A DNA stretch of 46,612 bases from Sphaerotilus sp. (GTDB taxonomy: Bacteria; Pseudomonadota; Gammaproteobacteria; Burkholderiales; Burkholderiaceae_C), in contig NZ_JAAFKF010000016.1 of NCBI RefSeq assembly GCF_013299175.1, forward strand, positions 1 through 46,612, given 5' to 3'. The notes beneath the pieces were generated by a model, which was not told where the DNA came from, made no database searches, and was given only the letters and a program-made list of their open reading frames with translations. The translations under genes and the position numbers were made by a program. Of this stretch, positions 27,890 through 36,387 are shown in pieces; the first letter of the stretch is position 1, and each line of letters begins with the position of its first letter.

Positions 27890-27917
27890 CCCTTACTCCC
27901 CGAGAGCGAGCAACCCC

Positions 27918-29234
27918 ATGAGCCTCCCAGACAACCTCGTCAAGGCCCGCAGCTACCTGGTCTTCATCCTCAGCCTGACGGTCGCCTTCAGCGCCGTGGC
28001 GTGGATCGAATTCCGCAGTGGCTGGGCCATCAGCCCGGCCGGCGCCACCATCCCGGCCAGCCCAGACCGGGCCAAGACACGCACGGCCCGCGAACTCACC
28101 GACCGCGAGCGGACCTGGGCGCGCACGGCCTGGAAATACTTCCAGAAGAACACCGACCCCACCAGCGGCCTGCCCGGCTCGGTCGAGAACTACCCATCGG
28201 CGACGATGTGGGACGTGGGCTCCTACCTGCTGGCCGTGCTCTCGGCGCGCCAGCTCGACCTGATCGACACGGCGGAGTTCGACCAGCGCATCGGCAAGGC
28301 GCTGACCTCGCTGGGCACGCTGCCGCTGTTCGACAAGCAGTTGCCCAACAAGGCGTACAACACCCAGACGCTGCGCATGACCGACTACGCCAACAACCCG
28401 ACCGAGCGCGGCGTGGGCTGGTCGGCGATCGACCTGGGCCGGTTGCTGGTGCCGCTGAACGCGCTGGTCTGGCAGTACCCGCAGCACACCGAAGCCGCCC
28501 GCAAGGTCATCGGCCGCTGGGACACCACCCACCTGTCGCGCAACGGCGAGATGCTGGGTGCCCGCGTGGACAAGGCCGGCAAGACCGAGCTGGTGCAGGA
28601 AGGCCGGCTGGGCTACGAGCAGTACGCCGCCAAGACCTTCTCGCTGATGGGCCAGGATGTCACCACCTCCTACAACTACGCCCGCCAGATCGCGTACGTC
28701 GATGTCTACGGCGTGCGCGTGGCCCACGACCGGCGCATCCCGAGCGTGTTCGGCGCGCAGAACTTCGTCATCAGCGAACCCTATGTGCTCGACGGTCTGG
28801 AGTTCGGCTGGGACAGCGCCTCGCGCGAGCTGGCCTGGCGCGTGTACTCCGCCCAGCAGCGCCGCCACGAGCGCACCGGCAAGCTCACCGCCGTCACCGA
28901 GGACCACCTCGACCAGAAACCGTACTTCATCTACAACACGGTGTTTTCCGACGGCAAGACCTGGAACGCGATCACCGAGTCCGGCGAAGACGCCTCGGCC
29001 TTCCGCTCGCTGAGCGTCAAGGCGGCGTTCGGCTGGTACGCGCTGTTCGACACGCCCTACACCCGCCAGTTGATCGACGGGGTCGCGGACCTGAGCGACC
29101 CGGAGCGTGGCTGGTTCGCCGGCCGCTACGAGGAATCGGGCAAGACCAACAAGTCCGTCAACGGCAACACCAACGCGGTGATCCTCGAAAGCCTCGCCTT
29201 CATCCGCAAGGGTTCGTTCATCCGCTATCGGTAA
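27918..29234 (+). CDS. DUF3131 protein A, inner-membrane anchored
   Basis: A 438-residue protein with an uncleaved N-terminal membrane helix (about 12-31) and no lipobox, so probably a periplasmic domain tethered to the inner membrane. The rest (about 60-430) is one DUF3131-type helical domain, which I place by pattern near the (alpha/alpha)6 glucoamylase-like folds. Motifs shared with its two closest neighbours are GLPGSVENYPSATMWD, EGRLGYEQYAAK (228-239), EPYVLDGLEFGW (287-298) and PYFIYNTVF (335-343). No activity has been assigned to this family that I can cite with certainty. It begins 28 bases after the GT2 gene, suggesting direct cooperation with the synthase. Confidence 0.82.
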   Translation: MSLPDNLVKARSYLVFILSLTVAFSAVAWIEFRSGWAISPAGATIPASPDRAKTRTARELTDRERTWARTAWKYFQKNTDPTSGLPGSVENYPSATMWDVGSYLLAVLSARQLDLIDTAEFDQRIGKALTSLGTLPLFDKQLPNKAYNTQTLRMTDYANNPTERGVGWSAIDLGRLLVPLNALVWQYPQHTEAARKVIGRWDTTHLSRNGEMLGARVDKAGKTELVQEGRLGYEQYAAKTFSLMGQDVTTSYNYARQIAYVDVYGVRVAHDRRIPSVFGAQNFVISEPYVLDGLEFGWDSASRELAWRVYSAQQRRHERTGKLTAVTEDHLDQKPYFIYNTVFSDGKTWNAITESGEDASAFRSLSVKAAFGWYALFDTPYTRQLIDGVADLSDPERGWFAGRYEESGKTNKSVNGNTNAVILESLAFIRKGSFIRYR

Positions 29235-29254
29235 TGGGGTAATTGGTAATGGGT
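29230..29254 (+). repeat. GGTAAT hexamer repeats before DUF3131 gene B
   Basis: GGTAAT occurs three times (29230-29235, 29238-29243, 29245-29250) in the 41-base gap between DUF3131 genes A and B, partly overlapping the end of gene A. The 13-base sequence ATTGGTAATGGGT (29242-29254) recurs in inverted orientation at 36424-36436 upstream of opgC. Confidence 0.55.
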
Positions 29255-29275
29255 CATTGCACCGGGAAACACGCC

Positions 29276-30838
29276 ATGAACAAGTTTGCAATCACCGCTG
29301 CTGTCGTGCTGGCCTGCGGCACTGGAGCGCCGGCCACGGCCAACTTCCCGATCGGCGTGGTGGACATGAGTCCGCTGCCCGCGTGGTCTTATCCCCACCG
29401 CCGCGGCCCGCTCACCAAACGCGAGATGGAAATGGCCAAGATGGCCTGGTCCTTCTTCGAGAACAACTACCAGCCCGAGACGGGGCTGGTGAACGCCGTC
29501 AACGAGTATCCATCGACCACGATGTGGGACACGGCGTCCTACCTGGGCGCGCTGGTGGCTGCGCGCGAACTGGAACTCATCGAGAAGAGCCAGTTCGACA
29601 AGTGGCTGGTGGCCTTGCTGCGGACCTTCACGACGATGGAGCTGTTCCGCAGCGAGATGCCGAACAAGGCCTACCACACCAAGACGGCCAAGAAGGTGGA
29701 TTACGGCAACAACCCCGGCGAGATCGGCTTCTCGGCGCTGGACATCGGCCGGCTGCTGCTCTGGTTCAAGATCATCAAGGAACGCTACCCGGAACACGGC
29801 AACGCCATCGACCGCGTGGTGATGCGCTGGAACTTCGCCAACACCGTGGACAAGTACGGCACGCTGTTCGGCGCCAGCGTCAACAAGGACAAGAAGACCG
29901 AGTACCTGCAGGAAGGCCGCCTGGGCTACGAGGAGTACGCATCCAAGGGCTTCCAGCTCTGGGGGTTCAACACGACGCGGGCCTCGATGCCCGAGCCGTT
30001 CAACATGATCCACATCTATGGCGTCAAGGTGCCCTACGACGTGCGCGACCCGCGCATGTTCTCGCAGCACAACTACGTCGTCTCCGAGAGCTATGTGCTC
30101 GACGGGATCGAGCTGAACTGGGACCACCCCTACGACCGCAGCACCGCCGACAACGAGCACTCGCAGCGGTGGATGGAAAACTTCGCCCACCGCGTCTACC
30201 AGGCCCAGGAAAACCGGTTCCGCGAGGCCGGCATCCTGACCGCCCGCTCCGAACACCAGCTCGACCGCGCGCCCTACTTCGTCTACGACACCGTCTACAG
30301 CACCGGCTACGCCTGGAACACCATCACCGACACCGGCACGCATGTCCCCGAGATGTCGGCCATCTCGCTCAAGGCGGCGCTGGGCATGTGGGCGATCTGG
30401 CAGTCGCCCTACACCGACCTCCTGTTCGACGCCATCGTGGACGCGTATGACCCCAAGAAGGGCTATTACGAGGGCATCTTCGAGAACGGCACCGGCCCGA
30501 TCAAGACGCAAACCGCGAACAACAACGGAATCATGCTGGCAGCTCTGCTCTTCAAGGTGCAGGGCAAGCTGTTGAAATGGGGCAAGGTCGATGGGGGGCT
30601 GTGGGAATCCACCAACGCCGATCCCTTCGCCGAGAACAGCCTCGCGCGCCCGATCTTCGTGCGCCGTGGCAGCCAGTTATCGGACCCGAGCAGAGGATCG
30701 CTGCTGCCCCGGATCTTCGGCCCCACCAACATCCTCAAGGCACTGGGGCGCGCACCGGACACTGCCGAGAGTTGCATCACATGCGAAGACCAACGCTTCA
30801 AAGACTACTCACCGTCCTGGCAGGTGCGGCCGCGCTGA
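29276..30838 (+). CDS. DUF3131 protein B, secreted to the periplasm
   Basis: A 520-residue protein with a cleavable signal peptide (1-23, ending ATA before N24) and no lipobox. The DUF3131 domain (about 45-435) carries GLVNAVNEYPSTTMWD, EGRLGYEEYASK (213-224), ESYVLDGIELNW and PYFVYDTVYSTGYAWNTI. A C-terminal tail (about 440-520), absent from paralogue A, ends with a CITC pair (C500, C503) that could bind metal or form a disulfide. ATG 29276 is chosen because it starts the signal peptide; upstream in-frame starts would read through the hexamer repeats. The last 58 bases overlap gene C in another frame. Confidence 0.82.
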   Translation: MNKFAITAAVVLACGTGAPATANFPIGVVDMSPLPAWSYPHRRGPLTKREMEMAKMAWSFFENNYQPETGLVNAVNEYPSTTMWDTASYLGALVAARELELIEKSQFDKWLVALLRTFTTMELFRSEMPNKAYHTKTAKKVDYGNNPGEIGFSALDIGRLLLWFKIIKERYPEHGNAIDRVVMRWNFANTVDKYGTLFGASVNKDKKTEYLQEGRLGYEEYASKGFQLWGFNTTRASMPEPFNMIHIYGVKVPYDVRDPRMFSQHNYVVSESYVLDGIELNWDHPYDRSTADNEHSQRWMENFAHRVYQAQENRFREAGILTARSEHQLDRAPYFVYDTVYSTGYAWNTITDTGTHVPEMSAISLKAALGMWAIWQSPYTDLLFDAIVDAYDPKKGYYEGIFENGTGPIKTQTANNNGIMLAALLFKVQGKLLKWGKVDGGLWESTNADPFAENSLARPIFVRRGSQLSDPSRGSLLPRIFGPTNILKALGRAPDTAESCITCEDQRFKDYSPSWQVRPR

Positions 30839-32223
30839 CCAGCACCGGCTGCGGCGTGGTCGCGCGCGGTGTCGATCGCGCAACGCAGGAGGTGCTCCAG
30901 ATCGGCCATGTCGGCCGCTCGGGCAAGCTCACGCCCAAGGAGCTGGACTGGGCAAAAACCGCCTGGAAGTACATCGACAACAACACCGTGCCCGCCACCG
31001 GGCTGGTGAACTCGGTGGACAAGGTGCCCACCACGACCGTCTGGCAGATCGGCGACTACCTGGCCGCGCTGGTGGCCGCCAACCAGTTGGGATTGATCGA
31101 TCTGCTGGAGTTCGACCGGCGGGTGTCCAAGCTGCTGGACTTCCTGAACAACATGCCGCTGTCGAACCTGTCGCTGCCCAACCGGGTCTACAACACCCAG
31201 AACGGCCTGATGGTCAACTTCGCGAACCAGCCGGCCGACATCGGCTGGTCGGCCATCGAGATCGGCCGGCTGCTGACGTGGATGAAGATCGCCGGCCAGC
31301 GTTACCCGCACCTGCGCGAATACTTCGACAAGGTGGTGCTGCGCTGGAATTTCTGCCCGGTCATCGACGACTGCGGCGTGCTGTTCGGCGCCGGCAGCAA
31401 GGAAGGGCGCACCTCTCCCGCCCAGGAAGGCCGCCTCGGCTACCTCCAGTACGCCAGCGCCGGCTTTGCCGCCTGGGGCTTCGAGACGCGCAAATCGGCC
31501 GTGACGGCGCCGTGGGAAGCGATCGACGTGATGGGCGTCAAGCTCCAGGTCGATGCCCGCGACGACCGCGTGACCGGAGAAATCGCGCCCGTGGTGACGA
31601 TGCCGTATGTCCTGCTGGGCATCGAGTTCGGCTGGGAATACCCGCGCGATCCGAAGTTGCTCGGCAACCGGCAGGAAAGCGACACGCTGCAGAAGCTCAC
31701 CGAAGACATCTTCCGCATCCAGGAACTGCGCTACCAGAAGCAGGGCATCCTCACCGCCCGCACCGACCACCCGGTGCAGAAGCCGCCGTTCTTCGTCTAC
31801 GACACCGTGTTCGCCTCCGGCTATGCGTGGAACACCCTGTCGGACCAGGGCCGCCAGGTCGAGGGCATGTCGCTCGTGGCGACCAAGGCGGTGTTCGGCA
31901 TGTGGGCCCTGGCGCGCAACGCCTACACCGACCGGCTCCTGCTGTCGGTCGAAGCCCTGCACAAGAATGACAAGGGCTGGTTCGAGGGCCGCTACGAAGC
32001 CTCCGGGGGCTACGAGGATCTGCTGACGCTGTCCACCAATGCGTTCGTGCTGCAGGCGCTGCTGTACAAGGCGCAGGGCCGCCAGTACCCGAAGCAATCG
32101 CAGATCGGCTACTTCGGCTACACCCTGGGCAACCAGTTCGCCCGGCCGCAGCACTGTTTCCCGGTGGAGCGCCCGGTGTGCAAGGCACCGACCACGACCG
32201 ACGGCCGCTCCTTCCTGCGCTGA
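30781..32223 (+). CDS. DUF3131 protein C, lipoprotein
   Basis: A 480-residue predicted lipoprotein: signal RRPTLQRLLTVLAGAAALTS, lipobox STGC with lipidated C24, followed by Gly-Val rather than the Asp that retains lipoproteins at the inner membrane, so outer-membrane sorting is likely. The DUF3131 domain (about 48-435) has GLVNSVDKVPTTTVWQ, EGRLGYLQYASA (216-227), MPYVLLGIEFGW and FFVYDTVFASGYAWNTL. A short C-terminal tail contains two cysteines. The start at 30781 lies inside the end of gene B (58-base overlap); an in-frame extension further upstream is a shadow of gene B. Confidence 0.83.
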   Translation: MRRPTLQRLLTVLAGAAALTSTGCGVVARGVDRATQEVLQIGHVGRSGKLTPKELDWAKTAWKYIDNNTVPATGLVNSVDKVPTTTVWQIGDYLAALVAANQLGLIDLLEFDRRVSKLLDFLNNMPLSNLSLPNRVYNTQNGLMVNFANQPADIGWSAIEIGRLLTWMKIAGQRYPHLREYFDKVVLRWNFCPVIDDCGVLFGAGSKEGRTSPAQEGRLGYLQYASAGFAAWGFETRKSAVTAPWEAIDVMGVKLQVDARDDRVTGEIAPVVTMPYVLLGIEFGWEYPRDPKLLGNRQESDTLQKLTEDIFRIQELRYQKQGILTARTDHPVQKPPFFVYDTVFASGYAWNTLSDQGRQVEGMSLVATKAVFGMWALARNAYTDRLLLSVEALHKNDKGWFEGRYEASGGYEDLLTLSTNAFVLQALLYKAQGRQYPKQSQIGYFGYTLGNQFARPQHCFPVERPVCKAPTTTDGRSFLR

Positions 32224-32241
32224 TGCGACCTCGCCCATGAA

Positions 32242-34278
32242 ATGCAAGTGAAACGCAAGCCTCTCCTGGAGGTGCTGAGCGCCTGCCTGCTGACCTGCGC
32301 CAGCGTGGGCGCACTGGCCCAGGCATTTCCCAAATCGGCACAACCCGGCTGGGTCCACCTGCGCGACAACAAACCCGTGCTGGCGGCCGAGGCGTGGCTG
32401 CGCGCCGCCGAGGAATCCACCCAGCGGCGCACAGCGGCCGGACTGCGGGAATCCGCCTACGCCCATGTACTGGCCACCATCGCCTACGAGCGGGCGGGAG
32501 ATGCCCGCGCCTACGTGAGCTGGTCGGATGCGATCCGGCAATACCTCGAATCCGGCGGAGCCTGGGAGCAGGACCGAGAGTCGCTGCGCACCCGCTGGAA
32601 AACGCTGGAGCGCCAACTGGCCCAGAGCGGCGCCACGTCCGCCCCCTCGCTGAGCGCGGACGAGCAGATGCTCATGGACCTGGTGAAGCGGGTCGAGATC
32701 CTGACCTACACCGGACCCCGCACCGGCCTGGTCGAACCCCGCAACGGCTCCACCGATCTCAGCAACATCACGCCGCAGTACATGGCCGGCGCGGGCCGCC
32801 CGACATCGGCCGAGGAGATCGCCCGCCCCGAGCCGCGCTACAGCGTGAACCACACCGACGCACCACGGCCGAGCGGCGTCGCCCGCGAGCCGCGGGTGGC
32901 CACGGGACCGGGCGCGGTGCCCGCACCCGCACCAGTGCCCGCGCCACCGGCAACGGCGGCCGGGCCGGCACCTTCGTGGATGCCGCGCACGGCGGTCGCC
33001 GTGCAATCCGCCCAGATGGACACGCCGCCGGCCGCAGGGTCGGCGCTGGCCTTGCAGTCGGTGCGGCTGCCCCGGCAGTTCCAGCCCCGCGCCGGCGCCG
33101 CCCGCAGCCTGACGCCGGCCGAGCGGGCCACTGCCCTGCTCGCCTGGCGCTATGTGCAGGTCAACCGGCAATCGACCACCGGGCTGGTCAACGGCAAGGA
33201 CGCCTACCCCGTGACCTCGGGGGCCGACATCGCCATGACGGTGAGCGCCTACCTGTCGGCACTGGCGCTGCAGTTCGTCGAGCGGGAGGACTTCCTGACC
33301 GACATGCGGCAGTTGCTCAACACCCTGGGCGGGCTGCCGCTCTACCACCAGGAACTCTTCAACCGCGAGTACGACAGCCGCACTGGCCGGATGCTGGACC
33401 TCTCTGCCCGCAGCTCGGCCATCGGCAGCGGCTGGTCGGCCGAGGACATCGGGCGCTTGCTGCTGTGGCTGAAGGTGCTGGCGCAGACGACGCCGGACCT
33501 CGCCCCCGCAGTCGAATCGGTCGTGGGCCGCCTGCGGCTGCAGCGGTTGGTGGCGGCGGGCCAACTGCACAGCGTGCTGCACACGGGCGAGCGCGAACTG
33601 CTGCAGCGCGACCTGCGGCTGGGGCGCCAGCAGGTGACGGCGGCGGCACTGTCGCTGTGGGGCGTCGTGCTGCCGCAGATGTTCGGCTATGACGATGTGC
33701 TGCTGCGCAAGGCGGACGGCGTGCGGTTTCCCGAAGACCGTCGCGAAGGCGGCACGGTCTCGCCCGAGGTCTTCGCCCGCGGCATCATCGAGTTCGGCGG
33801 GCTGGACGGCTGCTTCGAGGCGGCGGCGCGCGCGGCCCTGGTCGCCCAGCACCAACTGGCTGCACGGCGCGGACAACCCGTCATGGTCGCCGACGAGTTG
33901 CTCGACCGGCCACCCTGGTTCGTGCAGGGACAGTTGACGCCCGTGGCAGACGCCTGGAAGGTCACGGGGTTCGACCAGCAGCCCTACCCCGCGCTGGCCA
34001 CCTTCAGCACCAAGTCCGCCTACCTCTGGTCGGCCATCGACACGGCGCCGGCCACGCAATCCGCCCGCACCCTGGCCGACCAGACCGAACCCTCGGACCA
34101 TGGCCTGCACGGCGGGCGCTACCTGTCGGGCGAACTCAACCGGGCGCTGACACTCGACACCAACGCCAGCGTCCTGCTGGCGCTGCACCACACGCTGCGC
34201 GGCGGTGTCCCGGTCCTGCGGGTGGACAACCCCGTGGACCACCGCTGCCCGGGCCTGCAATCCCCCACCACACCGTGA
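32242..34278 (+). CDS. DUF3131 protein D, divergent, with TPR-like N-terminal extension
   Basis: A 678-residue exported protein. A signal peptide (1-27, ending ALAQ) precedes a helical TPR-like region (about 40-125), a Pro/Ala-rich linker (about 205-260) and a DUF3131-like domain (about 289-670). The domain keeps the overall pattern (TTGLVNGKDAYPVTSG, GWSAEDIGRLLLWLK, ELLDRPPWF) but the EGRLGY motif common to A-C has become LRLGRQQ (459-465), and the YDTV-GYAWN segment is lost. It may therefore be a non-catalytic scaffold or act on another substrate. Start ATG 32242; GTG 32248 is possible. It follows gene C by 18 bases. Confidence 0.75.
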   Translation: MQVKRKPLLEVLSACLLTCASVGALAQAFPKSAQPGWVHLRDNKPVLAAEAWLRAAEESTQRRTAAGLRESAYAHVLATIAYERAGDARAYVSWSDAIRQYLESGGAWEQDRESLRTRWKTLERQLAQSGATSAPSLSADEQMLMDLVKRVEILTYTGPRTGLVEPRNGSTDLSNITPQYMAGAGRPTSAEEIARPEPRYSVNHTDAPRPSGVAREPRVATGPGAVPAPAPVPAPPATAAGPAPSWMPRTAVAVQSAQMDTPPAAGSALALQSVRLPRQFQPRAGAARSLTPAERATALLAWRYVQVNRQSTTGLVNGKDAYPVTSGADIAMTVSAYLSALALQFVEREDFLTDMRQLLNTLGGLPLYHQELFNREYDSRTGRMLDLSARSSAIGSGWSAEDIGRLLLWLKVLAQTTPDLAPAVESVVGRLRLQRLVAAGQLHSVLHTGERELLQRDLRLGRQQVTAAALSLWGVVLPQMFGYDDVLLRKADGVRFPEDRREGGTVSPEVFARGIIEFGGLDGCFEAAARAALVAQHQLAARRGQPVMVADELLDRPPWFVQGQLTPVADAWKVTGFDQQPYPALATFSTKSAYLWSAIDTAPATQSARTLADQTEPSDHGLHGGRYLSGELNRALTLDTNASVLLALHHTLRGGVPVLRVDNPVDHRCPGLQSPTTP

Positions 34279-34282
34279 CCCC

Positions 34283-35113
34283 ATGAAGACCTTTGCCCGT
34301 GCTCCGCGCTTGTGCTTGTTGCCCCTGTTGACGCTGGGCTTCGGGATGGGCCTTGGTGGAGCGCAGGTGCAGGCGCAAATGCCAGCGCCAGCGCCAACCC
34401 GATCCGCCATCACCACCTCGGCGCTGTGGGTTGGCAACAGCTTTTTCTACTCCAACAACAGCATGCACAGCCATGTAGAGGCGCTGATGCAGGCCAGTGG
34501 CCGCGCACAGCCCTACCAGGCCATCTCGGCCACGATCAGCGGCGCCGGCATCGGCTGGCACGATCTGCACGCCTATCTGCGCCCCGGCGCGCTCGGCACC
34601 TTCCGCTTCGACGAGTCCAACGGTGTGGTCTTCACGCCGCAAGGGCGCCGCTTCGATTCGGTCCTGCTGATGGACTGCAGCCAGTGCGCCACCCACCCCG
34701 CGCTGCGCGAGGGCTTCCACGCCGACATGGCGCGGCAGGTGGGCGTGGTGCGGGAATACGGTGCGCAGCCGGTGCTGTTCATGTCGTGGGCTTACCAGGA
34801 TCGCCCGGAAATGACGGAGGTACTGGAACGCGAGTACGTTGCCGCCGGCCACACCCTGGGTGCGCAGGTCATCCCGGCCGGACTGGCCTTTGCCCGCGCG
34901 CTCGCGGAGCGGCCGGACATCCGCCTGCACCAGCCCGACCTGCGCCACCCGACGATGCGCGGCACCTACCTCGCCGCCTGCACCGTCTTCGCCACCCTCA
35001 CCGGTCTGTCGCCCGTGGGCAGCCGCTACACCGCCGGCATCGACCCCGAGATCGCCCGCTTTCTCCAGACCGCAGCCTGGAACACGGTGCTCGAATTCCA
35101 GCACCGGCCCTGA
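34283..35113 (+). CDS. periplasmic SGNH-hydrolase-like protein
   Basis: A 276-residue exported protein with a signal peptide (about 1-32, ending AQAQ). The mature part shows SGNH-type features: block I ALWVGNSFFYSNN with candidate nucleophile S53 in a GNSF form instead of GDSL, and a C-terminal D219-L-R-H222 (QPDLRHPTMRGTYLAA), the usual Asp/His pair. GNSF-type members include poorly studied families such as DUF4886. SGNH proteins often remove or transfer acyl groups on polysaccharides. As the last gene of the cluster, four bases after DUF3131 D and convergent with an OpgC acyltransferase, it may act on acyl decorations of the same glycan. Confidence 0.72.
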   Translation: MKTFARAPRLCLLPLLTLGFGMGLGGAQVQAQMPAPAPTRSAITTSALWVGNSFFYSNNSMHSHVEALMQASGRAQPYQAISATISGAGIGWHDLHAYLRPGALGTFRFDESNGVVFTPQGRRFDSVLLMDCSQCATHPALREGFHADMARQVGVVREYGAQPVLFMSWAYQDRPEMTEVLEREYVAAGHTLGAQVIPAGLAFARALAERPDIRLHQPDLRHPTMRGTYLAACTVFATLTGLSPVGSRYTAGIDPEIARFLQTAAWNTVLEFQHRP

Positions 35114-35130
35114 ACCAGCGGTCAAGCCGG

Positions 35131-36363
35131 TCAGTGCGGCACCCAGCGGAACAGCCACTCCTTCTTCACGCACCACCACACCACCGCCAGCACGCCCGCG
35201 TGCAGCAGGCTGTTGAGCACGAAGTTCTCCGAATGGCCCAGCGGCAGGTTGTCCACCAGCAGGACCAGGAAGATGTGGACCGTGAAGACGTAGAGCGATG
35301 CGCGGCCCAGCGGAATGAAGAACCAGCCCAGCGCCCGCTCGATCGGCCGCCAGCACACGGTCAGCAACGCGAACAGGCTGATGAACAGCACCACCTCGTT
35401 GAGCAGCCGGCCCGGCCCGAGGTTGTGCTTGAGGAAGAAGCGGCCGTAGAGATCGAGGAATTGCGCGCTGCCGATCAGGTGCAGCCGTGTCCACTCGGGG
35501 AACTTGTCCATCGGGTGGTTGAGCGTGAACACCATGAACCCCAGCGCCAGGGTCGCACTGAGCCAGACCAGCCAGCGCGACGACGGCCGCGACAGGAATT
35601 CGACGATCTGCTCCTTGAACACACCCGCGATGACGGCGTGGACATAGAGCAACTGCCAGGCGGCGAGCGGGAACGCATATTCGAACTGCGCACCCGTCAG
35701 GCGGATCTCGGCCGTGCCGGAGACGGTTTCCGGCAGGAAGAAGTTGTAGGCATACAGCGCGAAGCTGGCCGCCGACAGCCAGCGTGTCTTGCGCCGGTCG
35801 ATGCAGTACAGCACCAGCGGCGACAACAGGAACAGCACCACGTACAGGCCGATCACCTGGAACTGGTGCGGCCCGCAGCGCAGCAAGGTGGCGTCCAGCA
35901 CCAGCTTGAACGCCCCTTCGGACAGCAGCGGATAGAGCGGGTAGATGGCGCCCGTGTAGGGATCGGAGAAGGTCGTCACCGAGTCCATGTCCAGACCCGG
36001 CAGATACCGCAGCGCCCCGACCAGCAGGATCACCAGCAGGTTCGCCTTGTAGAGATCCCACGCCCGCGCCAGCATCGGCCGGACACAGGCACGCAGCCCG
36101 TCCGCCCGCATCTTGCGGCCGAACACGATGCCCACCACGATCCCCGCCAAGGCCACGAAGGTCTCGGCCGACGACACCACCCCGATGCGCTCCCACGACA
36201 GGTAGGTGAACACGGAGAAGACATCGAAATGCACGGCGAACAGCAGCACGAAGACCAGACCCCGCAGGAGGTCCAGGCGGGGGTCTCGCGTCGCATGTGA
36301 ATCGGGAAACGCCCAGCCTTGCGAGCGGCCGGCGGATGCGGCCGGCAGATTCAGAGAGATCAT
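35131..36363 (-). CDS. opgC: OpgC-type membrane acyltransferase
   Basis: A 410-residue multi-pass inner-membrane protein of the OpgC family, which transfers succinyl or similar groups to osmoregulated periplasmic glucans. The N-terminal block ATRDPRLDLLRGL (24-36), H45 in AVHFDVFS and SAETFVALAGIVVG match OpgC; about ten hydrophobic helices follow, ending RASLYVFTVHIFLVLLVD and a basic tail. The start ATG 36363 is chosen for family length. An upstream in-frame ATG at 36462 would read through the hexamer array as a Gly-Asn repeat. It is convergent with the SGNH gene (17 bases apart) and divergent from the hybrid kinase gene. Neither opgG nor opgH is in the window. Confidence 0.85.
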   Translation of the reverse strand: MISLNLPAASAGRSQGWAFPDSHATRDPRLDLLRGLVFVLLFAVHFDVFSVFTYLSWERIGVVSSAETFVALAGIVVGIVFGRKMRADGLRACVRPMLARAWDLYKANLLVILLVGALRYLPGLDMDSVTTFSDPYTGAIYPLYPLLSEGAFKLVLDATLLRCGPHQFQVIGLYVVLFLLSPLVLYCIDRRKTRWLSAASFALYAYNFFLPETVSGTAEIRLTGAQFEYAFPLAAWQLLYVHAVIAGVFKEQIVEFLSRPSSRWLVWLSATLALGFMVFTLNHPMDKFPEWTRLHLIGSAQFLDLYGRFFLKHNLGPGRLLNEVVLFISLFALLTVCWRPIERALGWFFIPLGRASLYVFTVHIFLVLLVDNLPLGHSENFVLNSLLHAGVLAVVWWCVKKEWLFRWVPH

Positions 36364-36387
36364 GTCGTAGCAGAGTCCGGTTGACGT

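Larger units (their letters stand above)
13805..35113 (+). other. 15-gene plus-strand polysaccharide-related gene cluster
   Basis: From the GH2 gene to the SGNH gene, all genes lie on the plus strand with overlaps or gaps below about 110 bases, so long co-transcription is likely. Content in order: GH2, GH9, glgC, glgP, beta-barrel protein, receiver-PP2C, STAS, nucleotidyltransferase, HATPase, GT2, four DUF3131 proteins, SGNH protein. A convergent OpgC gene abuts the end. The mix of sugar activation, membrane polymerisation, envelope glycosidases, acyl modification and partner-switch control indicates one regulated glycan system. This is inference from content and order. Confidence 0.65.

Noticed and set aside
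30805-34437. Long minus-strand open frame opposite DUF3131 C and D
   Set aside because: Low-complexity Arg/Gly/His translation and no start context; the plus strand carries signal peptides and family motifs.
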